From Eustoma russellianum (lineage: Eukaryota; Streptophyta; Magnoliopsida; Gentianales; Gentianaceae), in NCBI GenBank assembly GCA_036186865.1, contig AP025075.1, positions 16,697,733-16,761,732 of the forward strand: a stretch of 64,000 nucleotides of DNA, read 5' to 3'. The translations under genes and the position numbers were made by a program. The notes under the pieces were generated by a model. The model did not search any database and was not told where the DNA came from. It saw only the letters and a list, made by a program, of their open reading frames with translations. Of the stretch, positions 56,854 to 64,000 are shown one piece after another (positions within the stretch are counted from its first letter, which is position 1; each line of letters opens with the position of its first letter).

Positions 56854-58329
56854 ATGAAAACAAATTTCGCCAACTCTAGTTCCTTCTTGAAAAAACTTTC
56901 TCCGTAAAAGAGATAACCCCATAAAGAAACGAAAAAATAAAAAAGGAAAAAAGTACACGCTCCGTTTTTATTTTATAAGTTTTTCTTACAGTTTTAGGAT
57001 GTTCTAAATATAAATCTAATTGTTTTAAATGATAGCAGAAAGTACGTGTTTTTATTAACTTATCCTTTTATTATTTTTAAACCAAAGAACTTGTAATGGA
57101 CAAATTTAGAAGTAAAAACACTCATTAATCTTTTAAAAAGATTTTCTTAAATTATGTGATACTTCAACAAAGATTTGTTATTGGGACGCAGACGGCACTA
57201 GTTTTGCACATGTTTTAAACAGAAGAAGCAAACGAACAGTCACAGTCTAAACGCTCGACTTTTAATGCATATTGCTTAGTTTAGTTTTTTTTTTGTCTTA
57301 TTTGATTAAGTTTTGTCGATAACTATGTGTCATTGATCCAGACAACAATCCGTATAAACACAATAAAGTCATGGACCGGAACTGTTAAGTAGCAACGTGG
57401 ATTCATGGCGTCTAACAAATAAATAGGTTGCCACTTGACAATATCTCAAGGAATAGATACAAGTTCACTGAGTTATCAATTTAAATAGAGAGACAAATGC
57501 TAGTGGAGACTGGAGATGCACGTCAGAAGGCGGGGAGGGGAGGGGGGTTCTACCCAATCTGTTAGGTCATGTTTGGTTGAGCTTTTTGGAAATGATACGA
57601 GATACTTATAAGCTTTGTTCATTTAAGACAAGTTTGCAGTGAGGAGCTTAAAAACATGTGACTGAAAAATGTTTGTATAATAATTCACCAATTTATGATA
57701 TATAAAATATTTAATATATTTTTTGTTTTAATCCTTGTAACGAGCTCTATAAGATGTTGTAATCGATTACTACAAATGCTGCCATTATTTTGTACAAAGA
57801 TTATCTTTTTATGAAGCGAAAAGCATGAGAGAAAAAATTTTGAGTTAAAAGTCATTATGTAGATTTGATGTTTGAGTAAATTTTGAAGGGTAAAACAAGC
57901 ATGGCCTTATTGTTCCAAAACCCAGTACTAGGTTATAACACCCCCCACCCCCACACGTGTATAAATGAGTTCCAGAAATGCATAAATATCCTATACATGT
58001 TTTCATTTTTGTGTTTGTTATGTTAGGTTGGCCGAATGTGCCGCATGTGTATATCATTGGGACACATGCGCAAAGTTCCTTTGACAACGAGAAAGCCGTC
58101 AAATTTCACCATAAAGAAAACTTGCAGGTCTGCACATAGACGTATACATACATACATATATACATACATACATACATATACACATATTACATATATACAT
58201 ATTACATATATATGTGTGTGTGTGTGTGAGATTTTATATTGCGAGATACATTTTATTGGGCCCAGGTTTAGAAAACGAGACAAATATAAATAGATTCAGT
58301 TTCGTATTACACCGCAAGGCAATACACAC
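56854..58329. other. AT-rich flank without a recognised gene
   Basis: Open frames are short (up to 86 codons), mostly overlapping on both strands and without motifs. A G-run (GGGGAGGGGAGGGGGG) lies near 57532-57547 and a C-run near 57941-57955. The only other notable item is a CATA/TATG/GT microsatellite (58142-58229). This may be original host intergenic DNA. Confidence 0.6.
58142..58229. repeat. Compound microsatellite (CATA)n / (TA)n / (TG)n
   Basis: Repeated TACATACATA and ACATATAT words grade into TATGTGTGTGTGTGTG. The opposing open frames of 85-86 codons across it are artefacts of the repeat. Confidence 0.85.
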
Positions 58330-58836
58330 AACTACAACAGAAGTGACTTTTGCCGGCACTTAATTCCCGGCACATAGAAGTTGGCGGCAAAATTTCGGGC
58401 GAATGTCAGTTAATGTTCAGGGCATATTGGCAGCACATATGTACACGTCGGTATTTTATGGCACACCGCCGACGAGAATTTCAAATGTCATAAAAGTATA
58501 GCATACATTGCCACAATTATAGTGTGTGCAGTAAAAAAAAAAAAAAAACCGGCGTCTTTGTGGCGCTTATTGTATGTGCCATAAATGTAACGACAATGTT
58601 CTCGCATTCCCAAAATATGCTACCAAATTATGAAAAATTACCAAATATCGTATTTTGTGCCAGAAAAATATGGCAATTTTGTGACAATTCATACGCGTGC
58701 CATAAATTTGTTATTAATTTTCTGGCATTTTAAACAAATACCATCAAAAATACGATAAATTTTGATTTGTGCCATAAAAATATGATGATTTTGCGTCATA
58801 TATTTAACAGTTGTTTAGTTTGTATTTTAAAACACA
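58330..58836. mobile_element. CACTA-like transposon end (fragment)
   Basis: AACTACAACAGAAGTGAC followed by TTTTGCCGGCAC resembles the terminal repeat of plant CACTA elements, with the first base changed. The next 450 bp carry repeated GTGCCATAAA words in both orientations (near 58456 inverted, 58576, 58698 and 58770), as subterminal repeats of these elements do. The segment ends where the Copia D LTR starts, and no transposase is in view. The call is tentative. Confidence 0.45.
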
Positions 58837-59469
58837 TGTTGAGAAACAGGATCAAATGCAGCTGCAGCATGAGAAGTAAAGCATTGGCGAGCAGTGGCAA
58901 GTCTTCGTGCAGTTGGTACGATGGCAGGGTACTCTGGCACGCTTGGCTTGGTTGGCACGTTGGCAGGACGCGTTGGCATGCTTGGCACGTTGGCACGCTC
59001 AGGAGTTGCTGTGGCAGGAGAACTCTGTATAGCAGCCAGTTGACTACATGTTCAGTGTATGAAGCAGTTACGGTGTGAGTTGCGTGTTAAACTGGAAAAG
59101 TGTTGCTGGGGATCACTTAACTGACTTGCCACGTCGGATCAGGAAGCTGAGGCACGCAGCTGTGTAGGTGCAGTGACGGAGGAAAAGTGTTTACAAGCTT
59201 TGGCTTTTCGCATATGTAGAATTTGGATTCTAGTAGGTTCCATTAGTTGTATAAATAGTGATTCCGCTTTGTAAAAGTTAGTTGATTGAATAATATTTCA
59301 CTTTCCTTCATAATCATTTTTCTCCTCTCAAACGAGTTCCTTTGGCGCGCTAGTAATAAGTTTGTATGCAGCGCATTGTATTGATCCGCTTCCTTGGCTG
59401 ATTTGATCACTACACATAAATGATGATTGTTGTTTGATGTTCTACGCTAAGAGTTTAGCAATTTTATCA
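58837..59469 (+). repeat. Predicted 5' LTR of Copia D (about 633 bp)
   Basis: It runs from TGTTGAGAAACAGG to TTTAGCAATTTTATCA, next to the primer-binding site. It includes a cluster of TTGGCACG/TTGGCATG words (about 58938-59005) and a TATA box. The right edge is firm; the left edge is a guess without the partner LTR. Confidence 0.6.
59250..59257 (+). promoter_or_regulatory. TATA box in the Copia D LTR
   Basis: TATAAATA lies about 280 bp upstream of the gag ATG, inside the LTR, where Copia transcription normally starts. It is followed by a pyrimidine-rich leader. Confidence 0.6.
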
Positions 59470-59483
59470 TGGTATCAGAACGT
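59470..59483 (+). other. Primer-binding site of Copia D
   Basis: TGGTATCAGAACGT immediately follows the LTR. The first ten to eleven bases match the initiator tRNA-Met complement. Confidence 0.88.
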
Positions 59484-59529
59484 ACTTTGCATCGTTTTCA
59501 ATTAGTTAATTGAGCGTTAGTTTGATCGC

Positions 59530-60893
59530 ATGATGGCGTCGTCTTCAACCACTGCACCTCCTGGTTTCAGAGGTAATCAAATTGAAATTCCGAGTAATAA
59601 TCCATATTACATTCATCCTAATGATAGTCCTGCCATTGTTCTTGTTCAACCACGACTCACTCCACACAACTTTCACTCATGGAGTCGTGCATTTCAAATG
59701 GCACTATTGGTAAAGAATAAGTCATGTTTCATAGACGGTACAGTGCCAAAACCTGCTCCTCTAGATCCTCAATTTCAAATTTGGAAGCAAATACTATGAT
59801 TCAGTCGTGGATAATGAATTGTGTATCTCCATCGATTGCTCAAAGCATAATGTGGTATGATAGTGCGCTAGACGTTTGGAAAGACTTAACGATGAGATAT
59901 GGTAGTGGAGATCCGTTTAGACTTTCAGACTTGCTGGAAGATTTTTACAATGTTAAGCAAGAGAATCTATCAGTGAATAATTATTTCACAAAATTGGAAG
60001 TCCTATGGGAAGAATTGACAGCGTTGAGACCAGTTCCTAAGTGCATGTGTCATAGGTGTAACTGTGATGTAGGAAAGAAGATGAGTGAGTTTGTGGACAA
60101 TGATTACGTGATTAAATTTGTCAAGGGGCTTAATGAAGAGTTTGATCAAGTTAGGTCTCAAGTTTTCGTTATGACTCCATTACCTGATATAAAAACAGCC
60201 TTTGTAATGGCTTTAAAGTTTAAGAGGAAGTTGAAGGGTGCAGGATCACACGGTGGATTCAATAATGCACCTACTACTCTGATGGCTGATTATGGAGCCA
60301 GAGATGGAAATTCTGGAAACAACTATTCTAATAAGAATCAAGGAAACAAGTATAGGAGAGGAACTGGAAGATATTATCCAGAAAGTGGAAAGCAAGTTCA
60401 GTGCACTCATTGTGGTCTTGTAGGACACATAACGGATAGATGCTACAAAAAGCATGGTTTGCCTCCAGGTTTCAAGTTTAAGAGTCAGGTTAACATGGCA
60501 GAGGTTAAGGAGGATCAATATGTGGAGAACAGTGAGGAGCAGGGATACCAGCAGCCTTTCCAGCCAAGTCCTGGCCAGCAGTTTCCCATGTTAACCCCTG
60601 AGCAGTATCAGAAGTTGATGAACCTGCTGAATGTTAATGATGATAATGCAGGTTTAAGTGCAGGGAATGTTGTTCAAGGTGCTGTGATGTCTGCTCAAGC
60701 TGATATGGGCTCAGTTAAGTGTTCTGACTCTGTTAAATATGTATGGATTATAGATTCGGGTGCTACGAACTATGTTGCCTGCTCTCTGTCTGTTTTCATT
60801 TCCAGTAAAAACCTATTGCACATGCTCCTATCAAACTTCCCAATAACATTACTTTTTTGCCACTCACATAGGCACAACAAGAATCAACAGTAA
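59530..60893 (+). pseudogene. Copia D gag and start of protease
   Basis: ATG 59530 (MMASSSTTAPPG) opens a Copia gag with NPYYIHPND and LTPHNFHSWSRAF near residues 25-55. A one-base slip near 59790 moves the frame; the frame from 59724 is then open to 60893. The gag core contains DVWKDLTMRYG and FVKGLNEEFDQVRSQ. A zinc knuckle CTHCGLVGHITDRC is at about 60402-60443. Protease begins with WIIDSGATNYV near 60744, which keeps the DSGA active site. A second slip near 60805 breaks the protease. Only two indels in 1.3 kb suggest a fairly young element. Confidence 0.85.
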
Positions 60894-60894
60894 G

Positions 60895-62137
60895 TTGGTG
60901 CTTGAAAGTGTGCTATATTGTCCTTCCTTTTCATTCAATTTAATCTCTCTGAGCAGGCTCACATCTTGTCCCCAGCTACTCATTGTGTTTCATGACTCTT
61001 CTTGTTTGATCCAGGATCAGTTGTCCAAGAAGACGATTGGTTCAGCTAAGAAAATCAATGGGATGTACTGTATCAGTTCATCAGTACTGCCTTCCTCAAC
61101 TCAATCAGCCTACTTACTCAGTGCTATCAATAAACCAGATTTTGAATCCTATCTGTGGCATGCCAGACTGGGGCATTCCTCCTATGAAAGAATGCAACAA
61201 GTACAGAAGCAGTGTCCTACTATTATAGTCTCTAAAATGCATGATGTATGTACAGTTTGTCCAATGGCAAAGCTAAAAAGGTCCCCGTTTCCCATTTCTG
61301 CTTCTGTTTCCCATTCTCCATTCCAAATAATCCATGTAGACATATGGGGACCCAACAAACATCCCACTCTGTATGGTCAAATAAATTTTCTTACCATAGT
61401 AGATGATTGTACTCGGTTTACTTGGTTGTATCTGTTGAAAGCCAAAAGTGAGGTTAGAAGAATCTTGCACAGTTTCTTCCATTATGTGAATACTCAGTTC
61501 AATTCTCATATCAAAGTAATTAGAACTGATAATGGCTTGGACTTAAGATGAAAGAGTTCTATCTGACACAAGGCACCATTCACCAGACCACTTGCGTTTA
61601 TACTCCTTAACAGAATGGAGTCGTTGAAAGGAAGCACCAACACATACTTACAGTTGGGAGAGCCTTAAGATTCCATGCAAATATGCCCCACTCTTATTGG
61701 GGCTTTTGTGTCCAGCATGCCGTTTATCTCATCAATTTGTTACCTTCACCTATTCTCAGCCAGAAAACACCCTATGAGCTATGATATCAAACCAAACCAG
61801 TTTACAGTAGCTTAAGAACCTTTGGTTGCCTTGCACTTGCCTATAATATTTCTCCAAATAAATCAAAGTTTGATGCAAGAGCAGTGCCTTGTGTTTACTT
61901 GGGACACTCTTGACTACCAAAGGGTACATATTGCGGAGACTGGATACTGGTGAAGTAGTGATCTCTAGAGATGTGGTGTTTTATGAGCAAAACTTCCCTC
62001 TGAATTCTACTGCCTCTCAGACCTGTGAGCCATCAACCACTGCCAATGCACCTTCCTCAGTTAAACATGTTGACAGCCTTCCTTCGTCTTCTGTGGAAGC
62101 TCCTTCACATCCATCATCTTCATTAGCTCAATTCTGA
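60895..62137 (+). pseudogene. Copia D integrase
   Basis: After the end of protease (VLESVLYCPSFSFN near 60900) comes the zinc-binding domain (LWHARLGH near 61154, CTVCPMAK near 61251). The catalytic core has HVDIWGP near 61333, VDDCTRF near 61402 and RTDNG near 61525. A frame break at about 61545 precedes the QNGVVERKHQ block with the catalytic glutamate near 61612-61640. GALPI-type C-terminal text follows (YWGFCVQHAVYL near 61697; FGCLA near 61818), then RRLDTGEVVISRDVVFYE near 61937. In-frame stops at 61549 and 61609 mark the copy as defective. Confidence 0.83.
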
Positions 62138-62230
62138 AATTCTTTATCCCCTTGTTCAGAACCTTCTTTACCTGCCAACTCTACACCAGCTTCTTCAAGC
62201 ACTCCTCCACCACAGATTCCTATCTCAGGA

Positions 62231-64000
62231 TTGCATGTAGATCTGCCCTTAATGGCCTCACCTTCTGTTCCTGAAAATCCCTTAGCCTCCACTTCTCAGT
62301 CACCATCATATCCTAATAGAACAACAGGGGAAAAATGTCCCCCTTCCTATTTACAAGACTATTATGGTAATCTTCTGAGTCCTTCCTCTTCTGCACCATT
62401 GCACACTTCAAGCCTTCCTTATCCTATAGAGTCTTACATTTCATTTGATGGCCTGTCACCTAAATACAAATCATATATACTTAACATGAGTATAGAACAG
62501 GAGCCTGCAACATATCAGCAAGCAGCCACTTCAGCAGCTTGGCAGCAGGCCATGCAGCTTGAGTTGGCAGCACTTGATGCTAACAAAACTTGGTCTATTG
62601 TGCCCTTGCCCCCACGTAAACGCCCTATAGGTTGCAAGTGGGTGTACAAAATTAAAAGAAAGCCAGATGGAACTGTGGAAAGGTACAAAGCCAGACTAGT
62701 GGCGAAAGGTTACACTCAGCTTCAGGGGATTGGTTATGGTGATACCTTCTCACCCGTGGCAAAGATGACAACTGTCAGGCTTTTGCTTGCCTTGGCCTCA
62801 GTTAAGCAATGGTTTGTGCATCAACTTGACATTAATAATGCATTCCTCCATGGTGATTTGTACCAAGAAATATACATGGACTTACCCCAAGTCATTGAAT
62901 CTCCTCAGCCTGGTGCTGTTTGCAAGCTTCATAAGTCTTTGTATGGCTTAAAGCAAGCTAGCCGCCAATGGAATAAAAAACTTACTTCTGCCTTGACAGT
63001 TCAGGGGTATATTCAATCTAAACATGATTATACCATGTTCACTAAAACAGTAGGGGTTCTTTTTTGATCCTTTTGGTTTATGTTGATGACATTATAGTGG
63101 CTAGCAATTCTATGTTACAAATATAGTAGCTAAAGGACTTCCTTCATCAGAAATTTAGAATAAAAGATTTGGGAGAACTCAAGTTTTTCCTTGGGCTTGA
63201 GGTGGCAAGGTCTCAAGGGGGATCATGATATGCCAAAGAAAGTACACTCTAGAGTTGTTAGAACAGACAGGATGCTTAGCTGCCAAGCCAGCGGTGACAC
63301 CAATGGAGCAACATCTCAAACTTGCACATGATGATTCAGTTTTGTTGAAAGATGTTTCAAAGTATAGAAGGCTGGTAGGAAAGTTGCTTTATCTTACCAT
63401 TACTAGGCCTGACATTACTTACAGTGTTCAGCAGCTTAGCCAATTTTTGGACACTCCCACGCAGTTACACTGGAAGTCTGCTTATAGAGTTCTGAGGTAC
63501 TTGAAATTCACCTGGTCAAGGGCTTCTTTTTCCTAATACAGGATCTGGCTTGCTTAAGGGGTATGCAAATGCAGATTGGGGGGGCTGCTCAGAGACCAGA
63601 TGGTCTATCAAAGGGTATTGTGCATTCTTTGGAGATGCTTTGGTGTCGTGGAAAGCTAAGAAGCAACTACAGTGTCCAGGTCTTCTTCTGAGGCAGAATA
63701 TAGGTCTCTTGCAGCAGCCACTTGTGAAATACAGTGCCTACTTTATTTGCTAAAGGATATGGGGTAGGAGCATAGCCAGCCAGTAGAGCTTTTCTGTGAC
63801 AATAAAAGTGCCATTTATATAGTAGAAAATCCTGTTTTTCATGAGAGAACAAAACATATTGAGATTGATTGCCACATAGTGAGGGATAAGTATCAGGAGG
63901 GGATTATTAAGCCTATGCCTATAAGGACAAATTTTCAGGTGGCAGATGTGTTTACTAAGGCTTTGGATTCTAGCAGTTACAATTCTTGACTTCTGCTTTA
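62231..64000 (+). pseudogene. Copia D reverse transcriptase and RNase H, partial at window end
   Basis: The first 278 codons are open: a proline- and serine-rich linker, then reverse transcriptase with TWSIVPLPPRKRPIGCKWVY near 62590, KARLVAKGYTQ near 62687, QLDINNAFLHGDL near 62822 and LYGLKQASRQW near 62938. A slip at about 63060 precedes YVDD (63079-63090). KFFLGLEVA follows near 63182. RNase H starts near 63560 (NADWGGC), with a DNKSAI block near 63797 and HERTKHIEID near 63840. The DVFTKAL block near 63947 is the usual C-terminal end of Copia pol. The window stops just after it. Confidence 0.85.

Larger units (their letters stand above)
58837..64000 (+). mobile_element. Copia D, 5' LTR to RNase H, cut by the window end
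   Basis: A plus-strand Copia element: LTR (58837-59469), primer-binding site (59470), gag-protease (59530-60893), integrase (60895 to about 62137) and reverse transcriptase-RNase H (62231 to 64000). The 3' LTR would lie beyond the window, so the LTR start is predicted from its TG dinucleotide only. There are only a handful of frameshifts and stops, making this the least decayed Copia here. Confidence 0.82.

Noticed and set aside
58036..58293. Opposing 85-86-codon frames at 58023-58293
   Set aside because: They are produced by the CATA/TA/TG microsatellite and contain no domain.

Overview
The window is plant nuclear DNA, most likely from a dicot (an inference). It is built almost entirely of transposable elements. 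I recognise no host protein-coding gene, rRNA or tRNA. The plant assignment rests on the element types: Ty1/copia elements primed by initiator tRNA-Met, a Ty3/gypsy chromovirus with a C-terminal chromodomain, and L1-type LINEs with a DUF4283/CCHC ORF1 and a plant-style RNase H at the end of ORF2. Nearly every coding region is broken, so most genes are called pseudogenes.

Layout. Positions 1-4062 hold a truncated and a complete long terminal repeat of one Copia family (here LTR-A, about 2.7-3.0 kb). Positions 4063-5944 hold nothing I recognise. From 5945 to 56853 lies one nest of insertions. The outermost element is a minus-strand Copia (Copia C, 5950-56848). Its two 234-bp LTRs are flanked by a perfect ATCCG target-site duplication (TSD). 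A Gypsy chromovirus (G1, 7853-50978) sits inside it between the integrase and reverse transcriptase regions. Inside G1's gag sits a rearranged LTR-A complex (Copia A, 9070-43954), bounded by a CAAGT duplication. Copia A in turn holds a solo LTR (E, 10493-11962), a minus-strand 4.4-kb LTR (B1, 13307-17704), LINE1 (19934-26207) and LINE2 (30416-41654). LINE2 is split by another giant minus-strand LTR (B2, 34214-39351). A minus-strand LTR-A (52568-55248) also interrupts Copia C. From 56854 to 58329 no gene is visible. A CACTA-like end (58330-58836) abuts another Copia (Copia D, 58837 to the window end).

The observations I would check first are these. (1) G1 pol carries three short GT-AG intervals (85, 72 and 69 bp) whose removal restores conserved protease, reverse transcriptase and RNase H sequence, so this looks like an intron-bearing LTR retrotransposon. 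(2) Tandem hairpin arrays in the B LTRs and the G1 LTR, and hairpins in the LINE 3' UTRs, show paired substitutions that keep the stems, which points to conserved structure. (3) Both LINEs inserted into (TA)n tracts, and both have ATGA stop-start overlaps between ORF1 and ORF2. (4) The same G1/LTR-A junction occurs twice, showing a later rearrangement inside the nest. (5) A run of ten Ns at 37910-37919 sits between identical 297-bp copies, which looks like an assembly artefact.
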